From assembly GCA_016630905.1 (NCBI GenBank), contig WBMQ01000012.1:1240001-1304000 (forward strand): a stretch of 64,000 nt of DNA, written 5' to 3'. The DNA is from Capillidium heterosporum. Lineage: Eukaryota; Entomophthoromycota; Entomophthoromycetes; Entomophthorales; Capillidiaceae. Positions within the stretch are counted from its first letter, which is position 1. Every line of letters starts with the position of its first letter. The translations under genes and the position numbers were made by a program. The notes beneath the pieces are model-generated. The model did no database searches and had not been told where the DNA came from. It saw nothing but the letters and a program-made list of their open reading frames with translations. Positions 11,646-22,909 of this stretch are shown here, piece by piece.

Positions 11646-14600
11646 GTACAGGGAATGAAATGGCCAAATTCGATTTACCAAAGCCTTATGCTGAATGAGT
11701 GCCCTTCAACTTTAGCTATTAACTTTACGTCGCACTTCCCTACTACTACAAAAAATGAATATGGTAGTAAGGTTCTTCTGATGGTTTTATCGTGGAGCTC
11801 AGAATTGTGTCTGGGTTCCAACTCAGATGGCTTGGTAGAAGGGTTACCAACCATCGCATCGAATCAAATCTATAACTAATCTTAATCTTATATGCTCGAT
11901 ACTATACTATACACTTCACACCATACTGCACTATATCCCTTTAAGCTCCAATACTCGTTAATCTTGTCTCGTTTTCAAAATTTAAAATAAACTGCTAACT
12001 GAAATACATAGTATATTTTAACTGCTGTTTTTATACAATCTGCCTATACTTTAAAATATATCTCAGCATATGCTGTATTGCCTTTTTGTCCACCATCCTA
12101 TTAGGCCGATGTAATATAGTGGATTAAATGAAATTACCAACAAAGATCCGATGAGTCTCAGCAGTAAATTTATAATTAAGGACATGTCCTATCCTACTTC
12201 CATGGCAAAGCTGGACTTGGAGCCCAATTTGATGACATTTCATTCTTTCAGCTTTCGAGAGATGTTCCTATTGTCTGGCTCAGATTCCCCTTTGTTGAAA
12301 AGTCCGAAAATTTAGGTTATCTAAACTTCACTTTTCATCCTATTAGAAATTCTACAAAAACATATATGCTCCTATAGGGATTTCAATACCTTATCAGCTC
12401 AAGGGCACTTTCCTATACAAAAATGAGAATATTCTCAACTTCATTATAATATCCTCCTTTCTCCTTCCCATTCGGTAAGACGAAACCATGGAGGCTTGCT
12501 TTATATTTTAGTAGGACGGCGCCTCTACCAAGTATCTTACAAGTAGTGATGTTTTCAAAAAAATACGATAGAACCTCGAACAAAGGATTATACCGAGATC
12601 TAGCTCCTAGCCCTAAAGAATTATGTATCGTAAGGAGGCTTGCCCCTTAAATACTTTTTATAACAAAATAGACGATTAAGGTTATATGTGTTTGGAATGT
12701 AAGCAATATTTATAATGATCAGGTAGTATTGGCTGTATACTCGAATTCTACAACCGGATGGGAGTAATGACGTCTATAAATAATTTTGGTGTGGGAGTAA
12801 AGCTTAAAAATAAATCTGTAGAAATGTCAACAGCTCCGGTTTAAATGAGGATCAAAGCCAAGTATAGTGGTCTTACACTAACTAAAGTTTAAGAATTTTT
12901 GCAAAGGTGTTTTATATCCATTGAGTTGTAATTTGGATCCGCATTTTACTTCATAATCTAATGTTCTTTGCAAGGTGCTACGTAGCAAGACTTGAAGGAA
13001 GCTTGGCATCTTTTGAAGCTTTTCAATTATAGTGCCAAATAGACTCACTCTAAAAATAATGAAAAGCTGGTTCCTTTACGGATACTTGAGAACTTTATTT
13101 ATCTTGCCTTACTATAAAAGTATGCTAAAATAATGCTCATCGGCCTCCACTACCATTTTGAATTACAAATCTATCCTATGCATCTAACAATAGTAGCTGG
13201 ATTTAAAGCAGGTTTGAGATATATCCTAGTAAGTTACCAAAGTTTAGCCTAATTGATGTCTAAGACTTTTCAAAGTATATGATGGTAGCAGCTATATACT
13301 CCTTTTGACGTCATATTCCAACCAAAGTAGATGTAATGGAGTTCACATGTCCGAAATCTTGTTCGAATCGGCTGCTATACTTTCCATATAGGTAGACTTT
13401 TTCATCCTTGAAAGAGTCTGCCTAGGTACAGTAACCTATAGATACGATACTAACCTGTTCAAAGCTAAGTGCTCCTTGCCAAAAGTTGAAATGAAGGGTT
13501 GTTGATGCTGTAGCGTACTAAGATGTAAAGTTTATTGAAGTAGTTGTCACCCTTATAAAATCTAGGTATAGTGGCTATTTAGCTTTACAAAATGCTGGTG
13601 TTGGAGCTGTAAATTGAATGTAGGGATGAAGGCTTACCTCCATGTGATCTAACTCCGTTTAATCTGCTTCTAATTACGGTAGCACCTTCAAAGGTAATGT
13701 CTGGAATCCGGCATTTTGATGGGGATCCTAATTTAAAGCTGAGCTGCTGAAGCGAACATATGGGTCCACTTTTCAATTGAAAGGTACTTTCAAGTCGGCA
13801 TTTGACATTTTGGGTCAACTCCAACATAAATTCGTCTGCCAAAGTTGAAGTTTGGATTTCCAACTCCAAAGCTTTGGAGTTTGTTGCTGGGAACTCAATC
13901 TTCAAACTTTGAGAATTTTTCTTCAATTCCTTCATAATTACAAGTGAAATACAACTGATGATGGAATTGTATTTTGAAAAGGCAAAAGCATATAGCCGAT
14001 TCAGTAAATTATTTTACATGTTGGTATCGATTGTACTTTTATATTTCAATAACTGTGTCGTTTTGGTAAATACTCTTGATATGAAATATTTTAAAGGTAG
14101 TATGAAGAGATGGCTAGTCCTAATATATATTTTCAATCTAGTGTATATCAGTAATATTGAGGTCTTAAGGTACAAAGTGTCTGATGGTGATGTTCATATA
14201 GTACATTCCTTATACCGATCTATTTGAGCTTATGAAAGGATACAATAAACATATGTACTATTTTCAAATTTTAAATAAATAAATGTAACTCAATTCACAT
14301 CATTATGTTAAGCTTGCAAGTGTGTTTGTTATGGCAATGTACGTTATTTTTGCTAATAGTAGCTACATGTGAAGTACTTGGGCATATTCTAATTGCTTGG
14401 AATTTGTAAATATTTCAAAATTAATTAGTCATCAACATTGAATTTTCAATAGTGCCACTTTGAATAATACGAATAGTTAGCTGCCCAAATTCTAATAGGG
14501 AATCAGAAATAAGTGCAACTTCTATAAATATAACCTTAAAACTAATAGGTTTGCTTTTGTTATCCATATATCTTCAATTGCCCATCTAAAGAGCACTACT

Positions 14601-14830
14601 ACACCTCCATCGACACTTTTGTAAATCTATTCAGCGTGCTAAAACTAGGTTCTATAATTAGCTATGAACATGTGTCTTATCGGATAAAGGTTTCGTAACT
14701 ATATTTTTGGACAGGAAATTACTAATCAGAGTACTTCATTTGGTGAAGACCTAGGTTATCTTGCGTCATCAGAATTGGCTTTGTTAGAACTAGATAAAAG
14801 CCTCGAATTACTTTTCTAAAAGTTTACAAG
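11646..14830. other. AT-rich spacer, no supported gene
   Basis: It contains the 3' end of histidine kinase 1 and the promoter of the reductase gene. Two ATG-initiated ORFs (13585-13935 minus, 116 codons; 13958-14227 plus, 89 codons, two hydrophobic stretches) face away from each other across 22 bp, but neither has a recognisable motif and their composition matches the surrounding spacer. Confidence 0.5.
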
Positions 14831-15955
14831 ATGTTTTCCGTACTAAGAAATTCAGGTGCATTGAAGAGCGCATTCAGAGCCAACAACCAGGTAAATTAAA
14901 ACATCAAATTGCTACTTGAAGATAGATTTTAACTTTATTGCAGTCCTTCGTACAGAAGGCTTACAACTCAACCACTGGTGGAGCCAACAACCCCAAATCG
15001 GGTACCAACCCCTTAATCTATGCTGTACCCGTCTTGGCAGCAGCAGGTATCTATCCAAATAGTATTTTATATTCACAGCTTAGGTTACTACTACTACCAA
15101 TCGACTCAAGGTTCCGGTAAGGTTGTTCCAAAAGAACTCTTACCCTCCGGTTTGAACGCCCAGGAGTTCACCGCATTCAAGCTCAAGGAAATTCAGGAAG
15201 TCTCCCATGACACCAAGTTGTTTAGGTTTGAGCTTCCTGAAAACAGCAGCTTACAGCTACCTATCACCTCCTGCATCGTCTCCCGTAAACCGGTCAAAGA
15301 GGGTGAAAAGCCAGTTATCCGCCCTTATACCCCAACTTCCCTCGAAAACGCCGTTGGCCACTTTGACCTCATCATCAAGCGCTACGAAAGTAACCTTTTA
15401 CATATATAATTTGGCTCACCGTATAAAGCTGGTACTTTGACTCCCTTCATCCACAACATGAAGCCTGGAGATACTCTCGATTTCAAGGGTCCCTTCCTCA
15501 AATATCTCTACAAGGCCAACACCTTGAGCGAAGTCGGACTCATTGCCGGTGGTACTGGAATCACCCCCATGCTCCAGCTCATCCGTAAAATCGTCCATGA
15601 TCCCAAGGACAAGACCAAAATTACTCTTCTCTTTGCTAACAAGACTGAGAAGGATATTTTGCTAAAGGAGGAATTAGACAGCTACGCCAAGCAGTACCCC
15701 GACCGATTCAAGGTCGAGTACATTTTGAGCAACCCAAGTGCCTCCTGGGCCGGCCACAAAGGTTACATCAACAAAGACCTCATCCAGCAAAAGTTCCCTG
15801 CTTCTACCGACCCCAACGCCATGGTCTTTGTATGTGGCCCCGAACCCATGATGAAGAGCATGTCTGGTAGCAAGAAATCTCCCCAGGACCAAGGTGAATT
15901 GGCTGGCTACCTCAAGGAGCTCGGCTATGCTAAGGAAAAAGTCTTCAAGTTCTAA
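14831..15955 (+). CDS. MCR1: NADH-cytochrome b5 reductase, mitochondrial type
   Basis: Passes electrons from NADH through FAD to cytochrome b5 or ascorbate radical, typically in the outer membrane or intermembrane space. Four exons: 14831-14890, 14944-15046, 15084-15389, 15429-15955, giving 331 residues (yeast Mcr1 is about 300). The N-terminus is basic and hydroxylated (MFSVLRNSGALKSAF), like a mitochondrial presequence. It is followed by a membrane segment around residues 40-60 ending in YYYYQ. FAD-binding RPYTPTS starts at Arg134. NADH-binding GGTGITP is at 197-203 and the CGPEPMM motif begins at Cys292. Introns 2 and 3 are only 37 and 39 nt; their borders are fixed by maintaining AAAGYYYYQ and KRYETGTL. 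Family assignment is secure; mitochondrial targeting is inferred. Confidence 0.93.
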
Positions 15956-16252
15956 AAAATTGCTTCTGGAATTTGAAATACCAATGAAAATAAATTTTGA
16001 TAAGGATTTAGTTAAAGCTTTAATGCTGTTGGTTTTAGAATATGCTGAGTTTTTGTCTATTTACTTTATCTTATAATGGTTACTTGTATCATATAAACTA
16101 AACTGAATATGGATATATCCTTCATATATAATGACCCAGAGGTAGTAGGTGGTTATCCACATATTAATATATGGTAACTGTAGCAAGGTAGAACATACTA
16201 ACAAAACTTGATATAAAAAATATACAAATAATCAAAACCATATTAACTAATA
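15956..16252. other. Short spacer after MCR1
   Basis: AT-rich 3' flank of the reductase, running into the left arm of the tRNA-Ala inverted repeat. I see nothing else in it. Confidence 0.6.
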
Positions 16253-16391
16253 ATATAAGCACTTTAAAAAAACGGCATGGGTTCAACAAGAGCTCTAGGA
16301 TGGGGGACTAGCTCAAGTGGTAGAGCGCCCGCTTAGCATGCGGGAGGCACTGGGATCAATGCCCAGGTTCTCCAAACTTTTTTGTCTTTTT
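16253..16391 (+). repeat. Inverted repeat, left arm (contains tRNA-Ala)
   Basis: 139 bp that recur in reverse complement at 16634-16773. Identity covers the tRNA gene plus about 50 bp upstream and 17 bp downstream. The only difference I see is one extra base in the A/T run. The arms are separated by about 242 bp of unique AT-rich DNA. Confidence 0.93.
16302..16374 (+). tRNA. tRNA-Ala (AGC)
   Basis: 73 nt, no intron. The acceptor stem pairs GGGGGAC with GTTCTCC (two G-U pairs), discriminator A. The anticodon stem CCCGC/GCGGG encloses TTAGCAT, with anticodon AGC at 16335-16337. The T stem CTGGG/CCCAG is sound, but its loop reads ATCAATG, so the near-universal T54 is A. A T-rich terminator follows (CTTTTTTGTCTTTTTG). 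Transcription would be by RNA polymerase III. Confidence 0.93.
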
Positions 16392-16633
16392 GATCCAGCT
16401 CATCTCTACTTCATATCCAATATTTGTAGCATCATTTTTACCTAGATATACTTTTCAAAATTTCTTACAAGTGTTTCTAACTTGATATTTAATATTTTTA
16501 AATTTTCTGTGAATTAAAATTTTTACTACTGTAATTTAGAATTTCAATAAAATGGTACACTAAACCTTAAGCTACTATAGATAAGTGGAATGTGCCTACT
16601 TAGAGATAGCTTAGGTATAAACAGGTAATAAAC

Positions 16634-16773
16634 CAAAAAGACAAAAAAGTTTGGAGAACCTGGGCATTGATCCCAGTGCCTCCCGCATGCTAAGCGGGCG
16701 CTCTACCACTTGAGCTAGTCCCCCATCCTAGAGCTCTTGTTGAACCCATGCCGTTTTTTTTAAAGTGCTTATA
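16634..16773 (-). repeat. Inverted repeat, right arm (contains tRNA-Ala)
   Basis: Reverse complement of 16253-16391, including both flanks of the tRNA gene; see the left arm. Near-identity of non-coding flanks implies a recent duplication with inversion, or ongoing gene conversion. Confidence 0.93.
16652..16724 (-). tRNA. tRNA-Ala (AGC), inverted second copy
   Basis: 73 nt, identical to the copy at 16302-16374, including the A in place of T54 in the T loop. The two genes point towards each other, so their transcripts converge on the 242-bp spacer. The 3' flank on the minus strand carries the same T-rich terminator. Confidence 0.93.
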
Positions 16774-17406
16774 TCTAATTATTTCTATTGTAAGAAAGGG
16801 TTTATGTCGGATTTTTCCATAATTTTGCTGTTAAAGTCTCAATGAACGAGAGTCGAGGATACCATCAAAATAGTCCGTTAGATCTAGTATATAGTTCCTT
16901 TCCTACACGAGGCCATTCCTTTGCTGTGCCTTGTTTGTATTGGGTTTTCACTATATAAGTTTAATTCCTGCTATTTACGAAGCTTAACCCTTACTATTTG
17001 GACATATACTAAAAATAGTATTTTAGAATCGAACAAAGATTGTTGCATAGGATTTTAACTATATATGAGGAACATTGTATGCAGTAAAATATTAATTATA
17101 TATATGTATTCTGGGTTATATTAAAATAACATACATTTGCTAGTATTTTATGATGCTTTTTTCTGATACAGTTTATAGGATTATAAGAATAATACCTTCA
17201 AATCACTATTCAAAATTTGAATATAAACCACAATGAATGGGACTCGCTGTTCGGGTGTTAGGAGTTAAAGTATCCTGACAATTAAAGCAAATGTTACTAT
17301 ATGTACAGTAGATAATAGGTTATAAGAAATACATCTTTTATTTCGTATTAAATAATTTGTATTTATCTACTATAGATAAATATTGAAAAAGTATCTTTCC
17401 ATCCCA
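16774..17406. other. AT-rich spacer, no gene
   Basis: I see nothing in it beyond the 3' flank of the minus-strand gene at 17407. Confidence 0.6.
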
Positions 17407-18255
17407 TCAAATTGAGTTGGACCGCTTTAACCTAGGTTTGATATCCACTTGAAAGTTGTCCATCGAAGTCGTCAACTTCAAGGTGTTGAAGTTGGCCTTG
17501 CAAATTTTACGATTCAATTTAAAGTTGAATAAAAGTTGGTTCCCCACCTTGCGACACTCGTTCATATCTAAGTAGAAGCAGGAGATGACGAAGGATAGGA
17601 TAAGGTAGATGGAAACAAAGATTTCGTTGAACGTTTTAAGTTGTATCAGGGTAGTGATTCTAGGAGTAGAGATTTTGTTGTTGGGATAGGTAACTTGAGT
17701 TTCCTCTTGGTTGGTAGGAAGTTCGTCGCTGGGGTTGCAGTCATCAGTATTGCAATCATCGATATTGGAAATTTTGTCCTTCTGTAGGACTTGGTTGGCG
17801 TCCAAGATTAAGCTTTCAACCATGGAACATACGCGTAGATATCCATCCCTATCGTTCCCTTTATTGTCCTCTTTAACTTCCTCTTCATCACCTTGATCGT
17901 CATCTAAACCTTCCAAGTGCTTGCTCTCAGCGTCCATACTGAAAGTTTTGAACAAGTTGTTGGAGCTGTTGACGGAAATCCGCTTGCGAATCCGGATGGA
18001 AGCTTCAGCTTGGAATTTATCCAAAGTCTCCTTGATCTCGTTGAGTTGGTAATTGACATCCAAGTTGTAGGAGGTGCAGTCGACTACATTATCGTGGATA
18101 GAAGTTACCATGGATTCCAAGTTGGTCAACTTCTGAAAGAGTTGTAAGTCGAAGTTGGTGATGTCTTTGGTTGCAGGATTCGATGGATAGGGCGGGGGTG
18201 GCAATAAACTATCGACCATATCTTCGTTAAGTTGACTATCGTGGGTTAAGGACAT
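17407..18255 (-). CDS. Uncharacterised acidic coiled-coil protein with one C-terminal membrane segment
   Basis: 282 residues in one exon; I do not recognise a family. Starting at MSLTHDSQ, it has a proline patch (LLPPPPYPSNP, about 17-27), then a helical heptad-like stretch (about 35-90) containing QKLTNLESM and YQLNEIKETLDKF. A basic RIRKR follows, then a strongly acidic linker (DDDQGDEEEVKEDN). One hydrophobic segment, IFVSIYLILSFVISCFY (about 213-230), is followed by a roughly 50-residue basic tail. The base composition is clearly GC-richer than its flanks and the frame is clean, supporting a real gene. The topology suggests a single-pass membrane protein with a large cytosolic N-terminus. 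Its 3' end faces the tRNA-Ala palindrome. Confidence 0.7.
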   Translation of the reverse strand: MSLTHDSQLNEDMVDSLLPPPPYPSNPATKDITNFDLQLFQKLTNLESMVTSIHDNVVDCTSYNLDVNYQLNEIKETLDKFQAEASIRIRKRISVNSSNNLFKTFSMDAESKHLEGLDDDQGDEEEVKEDNKGNDRDGYLRVCSMVESLILDANQVLQKDKISNIDDCNTDDCNPSDELPTNQEETQVTYPNNKISTPRITTLIQLKTFNEIFVSIYLILSFVISCFYLDMNECRKVGNQLLFNFKLNRKICKANFNTLKLTTSMDNFQVDIKPRLKRSNSI

Positions 18256-19724
18256 AGTTTCTGGTTTATAAGTGGTGGCAATGATGATATTTACAAAAGT
18301 GAGTGGCGATGGCAGGCTTTTGAAGTTGGAGCTAAACTACGCTATACCGATATATACAAGTAACTAGAAATAAGGTTCTGAGAGAAGTAGTTGTTCGTAA
18401 AGCCTAACCAAAATCAAAGGTTAAGTGAAGTGGGTTGAGTGAAAGTCTCTGATTGAGAGTAAGGAAGGTTAAGGTATAGCAAATTCCAATTTAAATCCGA
18501 CAACTGTTATTTTACATTCTGGATCTAGTTCAAGCTATAGTATAGAAGTCAAATCAACGAAAAGTACTCCATAAAAATTTTAACGTCTAGCTTTATAAGT
18601 CGAGGGAAGCTATACTTTAATCACTTTAGAACGATTTGGATTCCCTTACCAAGTATTTAGTCGGTAGTTGTAAAACTTTAATTTAGGAGCTTTTAGATGA
18701 AACATATGTAGAATATTTACGGTTAAAATGGTTAGCTTTATAGAAGTGTTGTTGATTAACTTTACTGCTTTGAAATGGACGAAATGGTTCAAATTAACCC
18801 CATTTGACTAGATGGTTAATTAAAGGTTTATGGACATCCTTACATCCTTAGAATACACCCTTAATCTTGTAGTTCCTGGTAAGAACCAGCATCCTTACTA
18901 CCCCCTATATTTGTTGGGTTTGGGACGGGGGATGGATATGCTCAAGCTTGATGTTGCTAACGAGTTAGTTGTGAGTTGCCCCCTGAAAGCTGTTTTTTGG
19001 GTATCTGTACGATAATCTACTAATTTCTTAATAAGTATTCTATCATTTGTATGGAGTTTTAGATGTAACATGCCTTTATAGTTCTGTATAGTAGGAAAGG
19101 AGATAATGACTGGTGTGTAGTCAAGTTATTAAATTTTAATTTAAGGAAGGGTGCTTGTCGTTATAGCTACATATTAATCAAAAGTTTACCATCCTGAACC
19201 ATCAAATATCATTCACATAGAATTTTGATGATAGTTAAGTTAGTGAAGAATGAAGATAGTGAACTTGCTATCTAAAAAGTTGGACTTTAGTAGCTAGATC
19301 GAAAAGGAAGATTAGGGTATCAAATAGACCTTGAACTCTTAGAAGATTTTGACGGCTACTTGAAAAACACCATGCTATTTGAAGTCTAAAGTTGATTTAC
19401 TCCTACTTATCAACTCTTTGTTATACAGTTCATTTTGAGCTTTAAACTTATATCCATCAACCAAGACTTCTTTCCCAAAGTATATTTTGGAATCATATTA
19501 CTCCAAATTAGAATTTGGTACCACTAAAAGCTACATCTGTGTAGAACTTTCATTTGCCAATAATCCAACAAAGTTTAAAATCATGAGAACAAGTTAGTCT
19601 CTACCGTGATCACTTCAGAAACTTAAATGACTAACCAAGGTCCAAAATTCAACATTTCAAGTCTCAAAAAGCCACCTAAAATCACATTAAACAAGCCACC
19701 GACTTGGTATAAGGATTTCAAAAG
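18256..19724. other. Divergent intergenic region
   Basis: Promoter region of the minus-strand gene at 17407 and the plus-strand EXPERA gene at 19725. A 61-codon ORF at 18830-19015 lacks motifs and is not called. Nothing else seen. Confidence 0.55.
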
Positions 19725-20318
19725 ATGATAGCAGCATTCAAGAATCGAGGTTTAGACTTTGTCTACTTTTTATATTTTGTAAGCCACATTCCATTTACCT
19801 TGTTGTTTGACTCTGCCGTCGTATACCCTAAGCAATACTTACCCAACTTCCTCTACCAACTTAATCAATTCCAAGCCAATTTAATAAATGACCCATTTAT
19901 GAATGTCAACCAGCATTATTACCCCAACCCGGGCTACTTCAACTTGCTGTGGTTCCGTACCTTTGTCTCGTTGGAAATTGTATTACAGCTTCCTTTCTTT
20001 TTCTACGCGGCGTATCACCTCTACAACAGTAAGTTTTGGTTTATGAAGATTTAATTTATTGATGTGTTTGTATTTTTTCTAAATTTAGATAACAAGAAGA
20101 AATTGATCATACCATGCATAATTTATTGTGCTCATGTAGTAACTACCGTTTTACCACTGTTATCACATATCTGTTTTGGATCTCCACAATTAAGTTTTGA
20201 GAACAGGTTGGTGAACTTCAGTATCTACTGTCCGTTTGCCGTTATCCCAACTATGCTTTTGGTGGACTTGGTTAGCTTGCACTATACGTTGGAAAAAGTT
20301 AATTCGAAGAAGGATTAA
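19725..20318 (+). CDS. EXPERA-domain protein (TMEM97/sigma-2 receptor-like)
   Basis: Two exons, 19725-20028 and 20089-20318, joined at an A|AT codon (GTAAGT...TTTAG, 60 nt), give 177 residues; TMEM97 is about 176. Four hydrophobic segments fit the family's four-helix fold. Family features: SHIPFTLLFDSAVVYP near residue 25, the YPNPGYFNLLWFR / SLEIVLQLPFFFYAAYHLY block ending about residue 100, and a lysine-containing C-terminus (KVNSKKD) resembling an ER retrieval signal. EXPERA proteins include TMEM97 and EBP and act in sterol handling at the ER; at this length it is TMEM97-like rather than sterol isomerase. Sterol role is inferred from family. Confidence 0.85.
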
Positions 20319-21438
20319 AGTTTATGGATGGATTTGGTTCTTAGTATACATATGTATAATGTTGATTTTGGTAATAGGTAGGCCTTCATGGTGACAGTTG
20401 TTTTGTAATTGTTTATAGTATGTTGCTTGTATTGTAATTGAAATTACTCTTTCAATTATTTAACTAGATTTCAGTATAGTTTGATTTCTTTAACATAGGT
20501 TATATTCATAGTGTTCTATATACATGAAGCATATTTTTAGTGTAATGCGTCGTCCTAATTGCATATCTTCCTCAGAATGTTTGGCTCACAGAATGATCTT
20601 ATATTTTGGTTATATAATACTTGCTTCGAATACTTGAAATAGAAGTATATTAAAAATAGCTTGACAACATTTGCTTACTACTATCCCATCCTCATTTTTA
20701 GCAAGATAAATTATTGTAAATTTGAATGTCCATATCTATATATGAATTAAAAGAGATATACTAGCTAAGTAGTATTTGGAACAAGTACTATAGATATAGA
20801 ATGTATACGTATTAGAATAGCTATGTTTGTACAAATAGTGAATCCATTTTTCAATTGCCAGCAAAGTTTTGCGTAATTTCAACTTTATGCTATCCTTTCA
20901 ACGTTAAATAGTATGTTAAAAATCATGTAAAATTTTGCTGGCTACTGGTAAACCGGCAATTGAAAACAAGACAATGTTGAAGCTGAATCATTTTTGCAGA
21001 TGTTCTTTATTATTCTTATCTGATACATCCCCAATTAATTCACAAGCTTGCTTTTGTTCAAGATAATTTGCTTGATTCTAATAATTTGGGTCTCTAAATG
21101 CTTTTGAATTTACAATTTAGCCAAAAAAACCGTACTTGAAAAGAATATTGTCCAATCATTATTTAGCCTTCATCTGAGAAATGACGCAAATTGATGCATC
21201 ATTGGCCAATCCATTTAAAATTGCTCCTTAAATCCAAGCTTAAGCTTGACAAAGTAATCAGAAGCCTATAAAATTAGCCCATGTCAGTAAAAACTTTTAC
21301 ATTTCAAACTTTTATTTAACTCAAGGTACGTATGCAACGATAAGCGGTATTTAAGCATTTTTGGTGCGACAAATATGTCAGTTGCACTTGGTTTTTTCCC
21401 GGACAAATTTGGTAACCCTCCCCCTCAATAGATTCAAC
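20319..21438. other. AT-rich spacer with an imperfect inverted repeat
   Basis: No gene. It contains an inverted repeat (20848-20870 and 20929-20966) and the SUB2 promoter. Confidence 0.55.
20848..20966. repeat. Imperfect inverted repeat (hairpin, possible MITE remnant)
   Basis: TTTTCAATTGCC (20848-20859) pairs with GGCAATTGAAAA (20955-20966), and GCCAGCAAA (20857-20865) pairs with TTTGCTGGC (20934-20942). The right arm has a 12-nt bulge. No target-site duplication was evident. Confidence 0.4.
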
Positions 21439-22909
21439 ATGGCCGAACCCCACCACGAAGAGCTACTGGACTTTGAAGAGGATGAGATCCTTGACCAGGA
21501 TGTACAGCTAAATGAAGAGCCTAATTTGAATGAGCGAAGCGATATCGAAGATGAAGCTACCAGAGGTGAAGATGCTGAGGATAATGAAGGAGAGGATACG
21601 AAAGCCAGCTACGTCGCCGCCCACGCCTCCGGTTTCAGAGACTTCTTGCTTAAACCCGAACTTCTGCGTTCCATCGCCGATTGTGGTTTCGAACATCCAT
21701 CTGAAGGTTAACTATCTTTTCTGGGACCACGTTTTTAAACCTTGAATTTTAGTCCAGAGCATTTGTATCCCCTCAATCGATCCTAGGTGTAGACGTCATC
21801 TGTCAAGCCAAGTCCGGTATGGGTAAAACTGCTGTCTTTGTCCTCGCAACCCTCCAGCAGGTCGACCCGATCGATGGTAAGGTTGGTGTCATTGTGCTGT
21901 GTCACACCCGCGAGCTGGCCTTCCAAATCAACACCGAGTATACTCGTTTTGCCAAGTACATGCCCAAGGTCCGTACAGCCGTCATGTATGGTGGTGTGCC
22001 TATGTCTGGTGACAAGGCTGTTATTGAAAACAAAGATACCTGTCCCCACATTATCGTCGGTACCCCTGGTCGAATCCTAGCGTTGATCCGCGATAACATC
22101 CTGAAGCTTGGTAACATCAAGCATTTCGTACTCGACGAATGTGATAAGATGCTGGACTCTTTAGGTAACTTTTATTATCCGATTTATCTAACTGGTCCCA
22201 GACATGCGCAGAGACGTCCAGGACATCTACCGCAAGACACCGCCCAACAAGCAGGTGCTTATGTTCTCTGCCACCTTCAGCAAAGATATCAAGGATCTTG
22301 CCCGTAAATTCATGAAAGAGGTGCGTTCAATTACTAGTGCCTATGAACTAAACTTTTCTTTAGCCTTTGGAGATCTTCATCGATGACGAAACGAAACTCA
22401 CCCTCCACGGTCTTATTCAGCACTTTGTCCAGCTTAGGGAAGGTAACAAGAACCGCAACTTGAACGATCTGCTTGACGTCCTCGAGTTCAACCAGATCTG
22501 CATCTTTGTCAAATCGACTGTCCGTGCCAAGGAGCTGAACAAGCTGCTGCAGTCCTGCAACTTCCCCACCATCTGCATCCACGGTAACATGAAGCAAGAG
22601 GAGCGTATCGCCAAGTACAAGGAGTTCAAGGACTTCACCAAGCGCATCATGATCTGCACCGACGTCTTTGCCCGTGGTATCGATATCGAGCGAGTCAACG
22701 TCGTCATCAACTACGACATGCCTGACTCGGCTGACTCATACCTGCACCGTGTGGGCCGTGCTGGCCGTTTCGGTACCAAAGGACTCGCCATCACGTTCGT
22801 AGCCAGTGGCGAAGATTCACAGATCCTCAACGAGATCCAGGAACGCTTCGAAGTCAACATCACCGAGATGCCCGATGAGATTGACTCCAAGCTCTACTGC
22901 AACGCTTAA
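21439..22909 (+). CDS. SUB2: DEAD-box RNA helicase SUB2/UAP56, with an apparent +1 frameshift
   Basis: ATP-dependent RNA helicase for spliceosome assembly and TREX-linked mRNA export. Exons 21439-21706, 21753-22164, 22202-22320 and 22364-22909 give about 447 residues, the usual Sub2 size. Hallmarks: acidic N-terminus, [18 protein letters not shown], motif [13 protein letters not shown], motif II DECD (the UAP56 form of DEAD), [12 protein letters not shown] and [10 protein letters not shown]. In exon 2 the frame reading VQSICIP stops matching after the proline codon and resumes one base later as PQSILGVDV. One base is therefore surplus in the CCCCT run near 21769-21775, inside the Q motif. Exon lengths confirm that exactly one surplus base makes all other junctions agree. 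Sub2 is normally essential, so a sequence or assembly error is the simplest explanation; no intron repairs it. Confidence 0.93.

Noticed and set aside
13585-13935. 116-codon minus-strand ORF
   Set aside because: No motif, composition like the surrounding spacer, and no supporting splice or promoter signals.
13958-14227. 89-codon plus-strand ORF with hydrophobic stretches
   Set aside because: AT-rich sequence yields hydrophobic codons by chance; no family resemblance.
18830-19015. 61-codon ORF upstream of the EXPERA gene
   Set aside because: No motif or coding-like neighbours; length is within chance expectation.
21769-21787. Micro-intron to repair the SUB2 Q motif
   Set aside because: The only GT...AG pair available is about 22 nt, too short for splicing and would remove conserved residues.
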